From assembly GCF_918797505.1 (NCBI RefSeq), contig NC_092795.1, positions 18,401,131-18,465,130 of the forward strand: a stretch of DNA of 64,000 nt, in the 5' to 3' direction. Shown piece by piece: positions 1 through 10,690 of this stretch. The notes under the pieces are model-generated. The model did not search any database and had not been told where the DNA came from. It saw nothing but the letters and a program-made list of their open reading frames with translations. Position 1 is the stretch's first letter; each line of letters opens with the position of its first letter. This DNA is from Bemisia tabaci (lineage: Eukaryota; Arthropoda; Insecta; Hemiptera; Aleyrodidae). The position numbers and the translations under genes were made by a program.

Positions 1-1945
1 TTTTGCATGACTTGCTCGAGAACATCAACTTCTTCCTGGAAAATGTAATAAAATAATTTGAATAACAAGAATGCACACATAAGAAACCTTTTTCAAAGAG
101 AAAAACTTAAATTATATAGAGAAATTTATTTGTTTTTCCTTGACTACCCGATATTAGTGCTCCGATCAAGAAAAATTCAAACCTTAAAACCAGACAACTT
201 TTTAAATTGATTTTTTTTTAGTTCGGTCCTCTCCCCTTCTTGCAGTGAGAAATTGTCAAGGCTCAAGGTAGCAGAAATCGATTTAATCCGAAGCACAGGA
301 CAATAAGGGCATGCAATCATTGTCGTATTGGTTGCATACCCATTTCTTTGAAGGACATTTACCTTTTATCAAAGACTGATGGCTCTTGGCCGTAGAATAT
401 TGAAACAGATCTATCTTATCAAAGTGATCTTTTTTTCTGATTGGCGTTTGACGGATGAAACCTCAACGTGATTTGATCTTCTGACCAGAAATTAAAGTTT
501 TTGGTTAAAGTGCCGGGAATGGTAATTTCTATCATTTTGCCCGGTGACTTCTCAAAGTGCGAGTGGATATTCTTTACATGCATATACTTTCGTGTGTGAT
601 TCTTTAAAATAATTTCTCGGGCATTGAAGTGTCGTGATCGGGTATTGCGGGGAACGTGTCTAGTGAGTGCTCAGAGTATGTTTTCAAACTTCAAATCATT
701 CGTGTGTATTCTCTTGCGACAATTATTTCCTAAAAAATGCCCAAATTTCTGCCCTGAATTTTGAAGAACATTCCTAAGTACGTGGAGCAATTTTTCACTT
801 CGATCCTTCATATTTAGTACAGTTTCAATCATGTACCAACGGACCATACTCTTGTCCACCATATCATGTTTCGGAAGGCTCAATAGGTCACCGAGTGAGC
901 AAAGTTCTTTTTTCCGCTGGCGGAGCTGAATGTTTCATCTGATATTGTTAAACGCAGCCCGAAGCTACGAGGTGTGGAAAATAGTTTGAGGTAATAACTA
1001 TAATTAGATAATTATACTGTTTACGTTGTAAAATAACAATAATAGCGTCCGGCCGGCCTCACTCTCTACCGCTCGATATACCTTTCACGGTTTCGTACCA
1101 TGAAATATGAACGAATAACGTTAAAACCACCCACTCAAATTTGAGTACCAGCGTTGCCCGATCAGGCAGAAATAACAAACATTTTATCGCAAAATGCGGG
1201 GTTTTTCGTTGTAATTCGACAACTCAGCTAGAACCACCTCAGTGTAAATGTTCCGAGCATATCTCACTGTCCAGATTTTATCGCTGGTAACCGCGAGTTT
1301 TGGACACTCTCCTACGCCCCTCCTGTATCGGACGAGGAACATCTATCTTAGCGTTTTATTTATTATTTTTCTTTTTACTCGTAAAGGGTGTGCACTTACC
1401 GACGAGGGGGAGGGGAGGGTGCCTTTTCGGGGCCAAATCTGCTGACTTATCAAACGATGTGCAAGCTCCGTGTTTTGAGGAGTGTTTATTTAATTTTTTA
1501 ATAACAGCCTTGTCGGCTCTTGGGTGTTTCTTGCCGCGGCGATGCTATGGGAGGTTAGCCTCGAGTCTCACCATGGGTAATGCCCACAAGTATGAAGCAT
1601 GCGCACATAGGGGCTGCGTGTCTCGAGAGGAAAGTAAATGACATCCACTATTGCCACATTTCGCAGGTTATTTTAATTGCACACAACAGGACGGTTGTAG
1701 CGATTCGTTTGAGAATTTCAGGAAATTTTCTCAGCGACCTGAGGCTAATAAGCTGATATTTTCGAACATCGCTGTACAACCGTTCGCTTTAGGACGGATA
1801 CTTTGTCCTCTGAAATTTTGCAACATGGTCTCCTTTCGAGAAATGCAGCCCACGGGATCAGGGCTGAATCTCGACGTTGGAGTTTGATGGCACTGATTTT
1901 GGAACACTCGTGCTAGTATGAGTTAATACATACTATGTTAAGATA
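1..1945. other. No supported gene; AT-rich unique-looking sequence
   Basis: I see no recognisable gene, tRNA or complete transposon here. Short frames at 1248-1887 are rich in stop-flanked low-complexity sequence and overlap each other in two frames, so I do not call them. A possible minus-strand coding stretch at 671-916 is listed separately. Confidence 0.5.
671..916 (-). CDS. Possible coding exon fragment, unrecognised
   Basis: A minus-strand frame of about 80 codons is open here. It has ordinary amino-acid composition, with a stretch around RWYMIETVLNMKDRSEK and no low-complexity run. The only ATG codons lie internally, and a stop lies close upstream near 935, preceded by AG dinucleotides that could be splice acceptors. 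I find no convincing donor at the other end and recognise no family. It could be an exon of a host gene, a decayed transposon protein, or a chance open frame. The last is quite possible at this length. Confidence 0.17.
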   Translation of the reverse strand, partial: RKKELCSLGDLLSLPKHDMVDKSMVRWYMIETVLNMKDRSEKLLHVLRNVLQNSGQKFGHFLGNNCRKRIHTNDLKFENIL

Positions 1946-1948
1946 TTT

Positions 1949-2084
1949 GGACTACATTTTGCAAATCGGAACTATAATTTCTGGCTCATCTTTAAAAACA
2001 CTCATGTGCATAGGGAAACTACGGTACGTACGTTGTTTCTGAACTGAGCCAGAAATTATAGTTCCGAATTGCAAACTGTAGTCC
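1949..2084. mobile_element. MITE family L, copy 1
   Basis: About 136 bp with imperfect inverted ends. The left end is GGACTACATTTTGCAA and the right end reads GCAAACTGTAGTCC. Just inside, both arms carry the words GGAACTATAATTTCTGGCTC and their complement (right arm starts near 2046). Related copies occur near 18.3, 45.8 and 59.7 kb, and probably 52.5 kb. There is no coding capacity. The target duplication is unclear. Confidence 0.75.
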
Positions 2085-2655
2085 ATTTAAGGTCCGTGCA
2101 GCTGCTATCAGTGCGCGGCAGACTGCAGGCGCATATCCTATGTGTCAAAATAAGAGATTTTTCCCGCATAACATTTCTCCAAAACCGTCCCCAGGAGGAG
2201 GTATGCCCCTCTCCCCTCTCGCTTTCACTCAACAAACAGCGAAAATCGTCTTTTTCTGCATTTTGGCGAAGATTAAGGACCCAAAATCATGAAAAATTGC
2301 GATTTCGTAAAACTTCCACGCTGGATTCCTCCAGCGTCTTAAAAAATTCTAAGTCTCAAATTCATGAAGAATTTCAATTAGTCTTGGATCTTTCAGGGTA
2401 AAAAACGTTGTACCCCCCTAAACTTCTATTTAATTGAAATTTCGATGTTTTTGCGACCAGGAATGGATTTAACCCTAAAATCGATAGAGGTCGGCCATTT
2501 TACACGAGTTTTGGGTCCTAACCATCGCCAAAATTTAGAAGAAAATTTTAATATTTCAACAACTTTGAGAGCCACAGCTCCGGTAGCTAGACACATGACC
2601 CAATTTTTTTCACCCGATATCCAGTTTGGTCAACTAATTTAATCAAAATCATACT
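2085..2655. other. No supported gene
   Basis: AT-rich sequence with short open frames only (2069-2401 and 2445-2642 on the plus strand). The first begins inside the preceding MITE end, which argues against coding. Confidence 0.5.
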
Positions 2656-3190
2656 TTGGCTGTGTTGCTCAGGTAGCCTTTAAGCACCACTATTAATAAG
2701 ACAAACGGAACCGACACAACATGGAAATAGAGTAAGAGAAATGACTCGCTTTGATGACGGCGCAGAGATACAACTATTCGTGCTTGATGGATGTCCGTGT
2801 CGTATCTGCAGAATTGAAGGCGCGAGGCGTGAACTCGCAATGCTCCGCTCTATACCGTCAATGAGACATCACTCGTTTCGGGAGAAAAGGTAAAAAACAA
2901 GACACGAGAACATCTCTCCCATTTCCAGCTGTTTTGCTAACGTAGCCCTTGAAGCACTACTACAAGTAAGACAGACGGAACCAACACAACATGGGAACAG
3001 AGCAGAGGAAAGGTTGCGCGTTGATGACGGCGCAAGGATACAACTATTCGTGCTTGATGGATGTCCGTGTTGCATCTGCAAAATTGAAGGCGCTATGACA
3101 CGAGGCGTGAGCTCGCGATGCTCCGCTCAATGCTGCCAATGATGTCGCTCTGATTCGGGAGAAAAGTTATAGAAACAGGCCCAAAAAGTC
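2656..3190. repeat. Tandem dimer of a roughly 270-bp repeat
   Basis: Two head-to-tail diverged copies. The word TGCTTGATGGATGTCCGTGT occurs at 2781 and again at 3051, giving a 270-bp period. Both copies share GATGACGGCGCA, CAACTATTCGTGC and a C/T-variable GAGGCGTGA block. An inverted third relative lies at about 40560-40975. Short minus-strand frames inside are similar to each other only because the DNA is repeated. The sequence resembles satellite-derived or dispersed repeat DNA. Confidence 0.75.
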
Positions 3191-3465
3191 TCTCCTATCT
3201 TCGGTTATGATATTTGATTTTGTATTTTTTTCAATTTGACGTCTTATTCTTTTTTAAGATGTATTTGTAAACCTCCATCTCAGTTCAGATGTACCAGCCC
3301 CATAAAACCCGCGGAGTAAGTGTTTTTTTTAGCGATCCTTGGGTGACCCGGCTTGTATTGGGCATCTAAGGGTTACACTTCATTATTTGGCAAAATCTCA
3401 GCACCTATACCATTGCTTATAGCTGGATTAAGTTAACTAATGGTTCGTAATGCATTGCACATAAA

Positions 3466-3496
<31 letters not shown>

Positions 3497-4140
3497 TTAA
3501 TTGGACTAACCTTATAAATAGATAGTGAAATATTTCGATCAAACAAAATGAGGTAAAATGTCTGGCCACCACAGTTCCGACTGGGAACATTTAGGAATAA
3601 ACTACATTCATGGAGGAAAAAAGTCCTATTTGACTCATTGAACATATTCCTGCAGTCGGGTGGTTTAATCTAGAGACCTTGTATTTTGGAGGATATGCGA
3701 GCCTTGGTGCAACGAGAGGATGGTGTAGGTTCTAAGACCGGGAAAACCGGGGACTCATCAGTGAATGAAAATTTTTAGGGAAAATCGAAAAATCTGTTCC
3801 TGAAACCGGGAATCTCTTCTTCTACCACATACAGTTTATGTTAGTGCACCTGAGCCGCCATTACTTACTGACCACTTAAATGACATTTTTGAATTTTCAT
3901 GTTATCGAAAGAATTAAGCAAAAAATATCCACTTCAGGAACGCTTTTGGAACTAACAATTTGAATGTTTGCCAAAGAATCCAATAAAAACGAAGAAACAA
4001 AAAACTATTTTAATATCTGGAACATTGGAGAATCGTGTAGTTTTCCCCAGGAAATCCTTTAGAGAATGAACTCCATCTAATCAGAGAAAAATCCGGAATT
4101 GAGCACGATCAAGATTTCTAGAGACCATGGACGAAAGGGC
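3191..4140. other. No supported gene; contains AAT microsatellite
   Basis: AT-rich sequence. An AAT trinucleotide array lies at about 3466-3496. At 3736-3830 there is a diverged piece rich in ACCGGGAAAACCGG, similar to the TCAGGGAA repeat called J below. Confidence 0.5.
3466..3496. repeat. AAT microsatellite
   Basis: About ten uninterrupted AAT/ATA trinucleotides. Confidence 0.95.
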
Positions 4141-4424
4141 AGGGTTTCCATCGTCAGGGAATACCGGGAAAACCGGGAAATGTCAGGGAAAACCTGAAAA
4201 TGTCAAGGAAAATTACGAAAATGTCAGGAAGAAACTGTCAAGTCACCTCTATTTGCTTTCTCGAACGGGTTTGCCGTTTCGAACAGCAAATTTTGCCTTC
4301 AACCATTTCGAACCATTTTTTTTTTTCAATAATGTGGCATTTGTTCAATTGTCAGGGAATTTCTCCAAAATGTTCCCGGGAAGTGTCAGGGAATTTAATT
4401 GTCTACTTTCTGTGGCAACTCTGA
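4141..4424. repeat. TCAGGGAA-rich dispersed repeat J, copy 1
   Basis: Starts with GTCAGGGAATACCGGG and contains repeated AATGTCAGGGAAAA words. It ends at GTGTCAGGGAATTTAATTG plus TGTGGCAACTCTGAA. Copy 2 lies at about 5262-5562 in the same orientation with the same order of blocks. The translated frames in it are G/N/V/R/E-rich artefacts of the repeat. Confidence 0.75.
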
Positions 4425-4431
4425 AGGGATG

Positions 4432-4650
4432 ATGGGGGCAACGGCGCGGGATTTTTCTTGGGCGGGAGTCGGGGCCCCGGTGGAGACTGAGGCGGGGCGG
4501 TCGGCGTGGCGTGGCGTGGGGCATGAGCGGGCCCGGGCCGTAATTAGCGGTGTCTTACCGGCGGACCGGGGCCCTGGCCGGGGTCCGGCGGGGTCTCGCG
4601 GCCGTCGGCGGCGCCCCAACCCGGCCCCGGCCCGGCCCGCAGTTTAGGTT
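4432..4650. other. CpG-rich island 1
   Basis: About 220 bp of very high G+C with many CpG, including GGCGTGGCGTGGCGTGG and GGCGGGGTCTCGCGGCCG, inside AT-rich surroundings. Frames are open on both strands because stop codons are rare in GC-rich DNA; none shows recognisable protein. It is flanked by the two copies of repeat J. It could be a promoter, an unmethylated regulatory island or a transposon piece; the sequence does not decide. Confidence 0.6.
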
Positions 4651-4784
4651 CGGGTCACGCCTGCAACCAGGCCATGGGTCCACGCTCCACGGGCCATGGG
4701 AAAGCCACGAATCCCCACTCGGGCGCATGTTCCCCAGCCCCTGTTGCCAAAACATTCGCAACACCCAGCGCTCTCATTCCATGT

Positions 4785-5235
4785 CCGTCAAAAGTTCCGG
4801 GAGTCAGAACTTTTTTGTTCCAATTTCTCTCAGTCAATGACCGTCAAAAGTTCCGTACTGGATAAAAAAACACATTGGATCTAGAGTCCAGACTCTTAAA
4901 AACATCGACAAGAAAAAATACTCTTGATTCAATCAGGTTTAAGCTTAAATCAAGAACCCAGCCTCTTAATTTGAGCGGATTTCCTTTTGATTCAAGCTGA
5001 AATCTGATTGAATCAAGAGTCCTTTTTTTGTCAATGTTTTCAAGAGCCTGGACTCTAGATCCAATGTGTTTCTTTTTTTTCAATGCGGGATTCCTTTTGG
5101 ATGTTTTCAGAAGTTCCAAGAAAGTTCCAGAAAATGCAAAAGATCCGGAACATTTCGGGAATTTCAAAAGTTCCAGGGAAAATTCAGGAAAATCTCAAAA
5201 GTTCCGAAAGTCGGCACTAGTTCTGGAAAATGGGA
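4785..5235. repeat. AAAAGTTCCGG-type dispersed repeat split by a MITE
   Basis: GTCAAAAGTTCCG words occur on the left (4785-4855), and many AAAGTTCCAG / AAAAGTTCCGAAAG words on the right (5100-5225). The two parts are separated by a family A MITE, consistent with insertion of the MITE into an older AAGTTCC-rich repeat. Confidence 0.5.
4856..5085. mobile_element. MITE family A, copy 1
   Basis: A family of about 230 bp with long imperfect inverted arms. The outer arm is an A-run followed by CACATTGGATCTAGAGTC; the inner block is CTCTTGATTCAATCAG, repeated inverted on the right. This copy has degraded outer ends (TACTGGAT on the left, CAATG on the right). The recurrent open frame seen across family A on both strands is a by-product of the palindrome, not a gene. 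Confidence 0.85.
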
Positions 5236-5261
5236 GTACTGGCAGCACCCCGTCATATTCA

Positions 5262-5562
5262 AGGTTGCCACAGTCAGGGAATACCGGGACAACCGGGAAA
5301 TGTCAGGGAATTTTAAACAGTCAGGGAAAACCTGGAAATGTCAGGGAAAATGACGAAAATGCCAGAGACACAGTGATAAGCACCTTTATTTGGTTTCTAG
5401 AATGGGTTAGACGTTTCAAACAACAAAGCCCGAAAACTATTTCTAATAATTTCTTTTTGACCACCTGGCATATCTTCAATATTGTCAGAGTGTCTACCAA
5501 AATGTGTTATGTGTTAGGGAAATGTCAGGGAATTCCATTGTTGAGATTTGGTAGGAACCCTG
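5262..5562. repeat. TCAGGGAA-rich dispersed repeat J, copy 2
   Basis: Begins GGTTGCCACAGTCAGGGAAT and ends GGGAAATGTCAGGGAATTCC. Block order matches copy 1 at 4141-4424, including the central region with TTTCTAGAATGGGTTAGACG, which corresponds to a similar block in copy 1. About one base in five differs between the copies, so this is an old repeat. Confidence 0.75.
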
Positions 5563-6666
5563 GAAATTTTCAGAAAATGGATCTCCTAACATCTACAACT
5601 CGAGGTCCATTCAAAAATTGGCAAATTTTGTAAAGTGCATGAAAAATTGAGAAGGAAATTTGCCGTGTTGTGAAAGAACTTTGGTTTAGTTACGTACCAG
5701 TACGTCCTGCATGTAGGATGTAAAGGTACTTATTCTAAGAGACAAAATGAATGTAGATTCTCGTGTTTCTTGTTCCAAGATGATATGTCCAAGAAAACTC
5801 GATAAACCTGAAATGGAAACCACAATTCTTTCGTAACACAGCAAATTTCCATCTCAATTCTTTAAATTAAAAAAATTTGTCAAGTTATGATTGGTCTGCG
5901 AGTTTAAGACATGCCTGGTAAGACACCCGTGAAAAAGAGTTAAGTGACAAAAAAATCTATGAGCGCTTGATTTTCATGCTTCATAGTTCCCTTTGCTGTT
6001 ATCAATTTGTAAATAGTCCCTTTTAGCATAAATACGTCCATGACTCCACTTCGCGAGGTGGTTTTCTGGAAATCTGTGACATCGATGAGTATCAAATTTC
6101 ACAGTATGACAGGTGAATCTAGGTTGATGATCGATGAGACGCGACCAAGCAAAACCTCACAAGAAGTTCCGAACCTCGAAATAAAATTCTCTCATCCCAA
6201 GCGCGTGAAGGCAGCATGGGAAACAAACCGCTCTTAATTTGTCTCTCCGTTGGTCATGATGCGTTTTACAGGATTAGACAGTATAAAACGCTGGCAGGTT
6301 GGTCCGAGACCGCGATGAGAGGTCCCCTCCCGGTTTGGCAAACAGGATTCCCGGGAGGACCCGTATTAGCGACACACTTGTCAGCCCGTTTCGGAGCTTC
6401 AGCATAGTGACACTACCCCCGATGATAGCCAATGTTTACTCGCTCTGCGTCACTGAGTGGCCAAACAGACCGTTTCACACACAATGCAATTCATTTGGGC
6501 TCAATTTACTAGAACGTAAATATGCCGGTGCGGTTAGGGGGTCTGAACAACGCAGTTGACACCAACTAAACGTATACGATTGCCATAAAGCCATACCGTG
6601 CCAATTTGGCCGTCTCGCCGTACCGCTAGATTTTCCTCAGAGAGATTGTTTGAATGTAGAACGTTA
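5563..6666. other. No supported gene
   Basis: No repeat terminus or protein similarity seen. Frames at 6040-6559 are short and overlap in different registers. Confidence 0.5.
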
Positions 6667-7112
6667 ATTGGATTGCATTTTGCAGAAAGGAACCAAGAGC
6701 GTTCCAACCAGTGGCGTGTCGTGAATTGCGATGTATCGATTGTTATGCCAATTAAACCTATAGTAAAAAATCGATAATTAAGGTGTTCGCTGCGAACACC
6801 CTGTTTATCGATCCTTTTCCATAGGTTTAAATCGCATAACAATCGATACATCGCAATTCACGCCACGCCACTGGTTCCAACGTTGCTGGGATTGTGCAAC
6901 TGATATTCTTTGCAGTAAAATTACTGAAATAACGAGAGAAATTAAATCTACAAACGTAATTTTTGTTTTGAATTTTAGTATTTAAAGTTTATTCGGAGTA
7001 AAGATAAAAATTGTTCAGATGATTAGTTTATATTTGCAAAGTAAAAAAAAGTTGCACAATCTTAGCGACATTGGAATGATCTTGGTTCCTTTTTGCAAAA
7101 TGCGATTCATTT
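6667..7112. mobile_element. MITE family I, copy 1 (interrupted)
   Basis: The left end is TTGGATTGCATTTTGCAGAA and the right end reads TTTTGCAAAATGCGATTCAT. Inner arms carry GTGCAAC / GTTGCACAATC (6894, 7053). Without the nested hAT MITE (165 bp) and its duplicated 8 bp, the element is about 273 bp. Two separated halves of another copy flank the large foldback elements at 24533-24670 and 53556-53685. Confidence 0.75.
6709..6873. mobile_element. hAT-type MITE family N, copy 1, nested
   Basis: 165 bp with TIRs CAGTGGCGTG(T/G)CGTGAATT and the matching inverted right end at 6873. The insertion is flanked by a perfect 8-bp duplication, GTTCCAAC (6701-6708 and 6874-6881). A CAGTGGCG terminus and an 8-bp TSD are hallmarks of the hAT superfamily. 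The interior is palindromic, with ATGTATCGATTG near the left and CAATCGATACAT near the right. Non-autonomous; it sits inside MITE I. Confidence 0.92.
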
Positions 7113-7497
7113 GAACCATACAGAGGATGAAATCTTCCAATCAGAAGAAATGTATCCAACGTCTAAAAAACGTTCAGGAACTCTTTAATCACCTCATGAA
7201 AATTGCCGGTATATACCTATATTTTGATTCATCATGGTCAGTATCATCGAATCAGAAGTATCATTTAAAAATGTTATCTCTATTTATTTTGATAACATTT
7301 TTTCCTAAGATCAGAGCAATTTTATCCCAGAATTTTAATTCAATTTGCAAAACTAAGAACCCCGTTTCTCGCGGAATAACAACATCTTAAACTCAAATTA
7401 TAAAATTATCTCCATAGCCAAAAATCTTATGAAATTCGAAGATTTTTTAATTTGTTAAGTTTAAGCACCATATTAGCATTTATCTAGTATTAGGACA
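7113..7497. other. No supported gene
   Basis: AT-rich. The 87-codon plus-strand frame at 7127-7390 has no recognisable domain. Confidence 0.5.
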
Positions 7498-7632
7498 ACT
7501 TGTTTAACAGACCAAAGATGCTGGAAAATATATAAAATTAAAATCTTCAGTCGAATGCCCTACCATTGAGTTAAACCCCCTGAAGATTTTTAATTGAGTA
7601 TATTTTTCAGCATCTTTGGTCTGTGAAACAAT
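7498..7632. repeat. Long hairpin with tRNA-like loop
   Basis: Inverted arms of about 50 bp. The left arm contains ACAGACCAAAGATGCTGGAA and ends AAATCTTCAG (7550). The right arm begins CTGAAGATTTTTAATT (7580) and contains CAGCATCTTTGGTCTGTG. Between them is a 29-nt loop, 7551-7579. The arms match closely with a few mismatches. I see no copy elsewhere in the window. Confidence 0.85.
7541..7580 (-). pseudogene. tRNA-Cys-like 5' half
   Basis: On the minus strand the hairpin loop starts GGGGG and carries TTTAACTCAATGGTAGGGCA, then TTCGACTGAAGAT. This resembles the acceptor, D arm and 5' anticodon stem of animal cytoplasmic tRNA-Cys(GCA), with the usual A-box word TAGCTCAGTGG changed to TAACTCAATGG. 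The anticodon position reads GAA where GCA is expected. The T arm and 3' acceptor half are absent, so it is not functional. The resemblance is from memory of tRNA sequence; a chance A-box-like match is possible. Confidence 0.55.
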
Positions 7633-8581
7633 TTGCCAAAATGTTTAACTCCCAACGCCGCAAATTAACTCTCGTGTAAAGTAGTTGCAATACGTCAAAG
7701 TAAATTGATCTGACAGAGATGGAGAGGGTTCTCTCGCGCAATGCGTCACCGGCGTGGGGTAGAAAGAGAAAGACGAAAGTAAAGTGGATGCGTAGAATGG
7801 GGTAGACGATGTTAATAAACGGGAAATTAGGGAATGGGATCATGGTAATCACTATCATCGAACCTGGAAGTATTTCATAGATTCTACCTGTTAGGAGAGG
7901 TCGCGTGACACCTCAACACACACCAAAACGGTTCGGTCGGTGCCGTCTCAGGGGATGCTTTTTCGGGTTAAGGCACCTCTAATTGATCCATTTCTAGACA
8001 GTATCATTTTGGAATTACTTACCCTGCTATTTGACTTCATTGCGCGTCTTTAACACACCAATACCGATAATTTATTACCCTCACTGTGGCCCGATTCTCG
8101 AACCCTTATCGAATGACCTTCATCGATAAATCCTATGGATGAGATAGGAATGTATCGATACGAGAGCGATTCGATAATCGACCTGTAGATCCGAGTCCTC
8201 CACGAAGCGGCACCGCTCTGTATTTCCACTCGAACCGCCCGATTTATTTTCGATGGGAAAACGCTTATTAATACCGTTCGAGAGCTCATAACTACTATTA
8301 TTTCTTCTTTTTTCTCAGATTTTTAGCTTAAAATATTGCATCACCGACTCGAGTGAATTTCACGAATCGAGTTTCATCTTAAATTCACCGGAGCACGCAA
8401 ACGTCTGGCACCATTTCTTTAAGGCCGCACGCAATGGTGGCAATCAGTAACGCGCATTTCGATGGTGTGACCATCATAGGCGGAACTATCGCCCTCCCCC
8501 CCCCCCCCCCCAATCTATAATCGGCCCCTCCCAAGAATGTGAAGGATTCTACTGTGACATATTTTTCCTCACTTTTACCCT
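7633..8581. other. No supported gene; TATCGATA motif and C16 tract
   Basis: Mildly GC-enriched sequence with many CGAT words and one TATCGATA at 8153-8160, the motif bound by DREF/BEAF-type factors in flies. A run of 16 C lies at 8496-8511. No protein similarity seen. Confidence 0.45.
8496..8511. repeat. Poly-C tract, 16 nt
   Basis: Uninterrupted C run, followed about 25 nt later by AAGAATGTGAAGG. A similar order of words follows the C17 tract at 30602. Confidence 0.95.
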
Positions 8582-8821
8582 CACTGGAAAAAAAAAAAAA
8601 AAAACACATTGGATCTAGAGTCCCGACTCTTAAAAACATCGACAAGAAAAAATACTCTTGATTCAATCAGAATCTAGCTTAAATCAAGAACCAAGCCTCC
8701 TAATTTAAGCGGATTTCGTTTTGATTCAAGCATAAATCCGATTGAATCAAGAGTAATTTTTCTTGTCAATGTTTTCAAGAGTCTGGACTCTAGATCCAAT
8801 ATGTTTCTTTTTTCTTCAGTG
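8582..8821. mobile_element. MITE family A, copy 2
   Basis: TIRs CACTGG + A-run + CACATTGGATCTAGAGTC on the left; right end CCAATATGTTTC + T-run + CAGTG. The left A-run is expanded to about 17 nt. Same inner CTCTTGATTCAATCAG inverted block as the other copies. The flanks give no clear target duplication. Confidence 0.9.
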
Positions 8822-10690
8822 AATTTTTTAAAAATTTTCGGCTAGGGAGATTACCGACTGTTGTCAAAGAAATGTATCACCAAATTTGTTTGGTAAGAGA
8901 AAAATAACCACAACGAGCCTTACTTCGGTACACAGGAGCAACCGTCTTGGTGGATAAGAAAATAAAGTTAAGATAGACTCATTAAAATGAATGCCCCTTT
9001 CAAATTATAAATAGCCTCTTTTCCCCATCATGTGAGCCGCGTTCAACTGTGAAAATCGCATTATGCGATTGCATAGCATCTCGTTGACGCGGGCATGTAT
9101 TTTTTCTCCTTCATCTGAATGAGTAGGCAAAAATAGCTACATTCGCGTCGAAATAGTCGCATCATCTTAGATTGACCTGAATAAGCGTTGGATTCGCGTT
9201 CTTAGCGGAGTAGTTTATTGCAGCTCCATCGAGACCTTGTCGAATGACCTTGATCGACAAGCAACATTGGAAAATAAGGCTTTGTTAATTGAAGGTCTTT
9301 CGATAAATACGCGGTGAATATGAATAATCAACCCCACGCGAAGTGACCATTGAAACTCGATCGAATTACTATGATCTCATACGGTAGAAATAATTCTTTC
9401 GGCTTGCCTGGAAATCGACGTCTCTAACACTGAATTTTAATTTACAATCATGTGATTTTAAATAAGTGCTCATGTTTTTAGTTTCTGTTTTGTAGACAGG
9501 GGTGTAAAGTTGTAAAACAGAGCCCAAGTCGATCCACCAGGTCATCAACATAGACGCGATACATTTTCAGTTACCGTTTGGCTTGATATTATTTGAAGGG
9601 CTTCGAGAACAAGGCGCATAAGTGCAGTTTTTGAAAAAATTGAGATACTCAATAACTCACCTGAAACTAGTTTGAAAGTATATTCTGTGAAAACTTCACA
9701 ACTTAAATTCAACTTTAAAGCATTAAAAAGCGAGTTTGAACTTCCTTTCCACCATAAGGCTCCATGTAATTTTGAAACTTTAACACGTATTTCTCGAAAT
9801 AGCAAAAAGCGCAATTATGCGCCTCGTCCTCCAAGCCCCTCATTTCTAATGTGCCCACAGAAAACACGTCTTCTGGGTCAAATGGATTTTCAGCGACTGT
9901 CACGTTTGAACAGAGACATGGCACGGCGGTAAATGGTGAGAGGCAGAGGTATAAACCATAACCGAATTATCCCTCCCCATCTTCGGTTCCGATCAAGCTC
10001 ACTAAATGGATTTCCCGTAATCTTGTAACGCTGGCAACACTTCCTGTCTCGACTACCCTCATAATTTTTTCGCTCCTCGATACTGGTCCCCTGGGAGATT
10101 CTATTTTCCGCTCATATTCGGCGTTTTCCCTTTAGTCGTTTCCGTTTCTAGTTTCCTCAATTTTGAGGTTAGTTTCAAGCCTACGTAAACTTAAAAGGAT
10201 AAAAATAAAATAAAGAAAATAAAATAAAATAAAAGGGGATTGTTTCAATAATCTCTAAATAAATACTTCGGGAAAAAAATATTGGGAACTCCGCGATTTG
10301 TCTTTTTAATTTTTGACACGTCGATGCTGTTGTGTGAAGGAAACCAGACTAGTGGTAGCATTTATCACAAGTATGGTAAATCCTACCGCAGTGTGAGTGG
10401 TTGATTACTGTATTCGTATTACTATTTCAGAATTCGGTAAAGTTAACCATTTTTTTCAGTGTGGACCACCAGGCTCCGTGAAATACTGAATACTGTATGG
10501 GATTATAATTCAAAAATCGGTTAGGGAACTATCAATGAATTATGCGGTAGCACAAATGCATACTTGGATACTGGAATCGTTTCGTCTGCCATACTAGGCA
10601 ATAACCAGCCAATCAGGAGAACTCATTGTCACTCAATCCTTAGACAAGTTAAAAGCAAGCAGTGCGTGTAAATAAATAAATAAACTAATG
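8822..10690. other. No supported gene; AAAAT microsatellite
   Basis: No transposon termini recognised. Overlapping frames on opposite strands at 9672-9932 (plus) and 9715-9924 (minus) cannot both be real, and neither has a known domain. An imperfect AAAAT array lies at about 10198-10234. Confidence 0.5.

Noticed and set aside
4432..4650. rRNA gene fragment
   Set aside because: The GC-rich block has no conserved rRNA words that I recognise and contains simple G/C expansions.
8153..8160. TATCGATA as a promoter element
   Set aside because: A single 8-bp motif without core promoter or gene; similar CGAT words are also part of hAT MITE interiors in this window.
9672..9932. Pair of overlapping frames on opposite strands
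   Set aside because: Neither shows a domain, splice context or codon bias, and both cannot be real.
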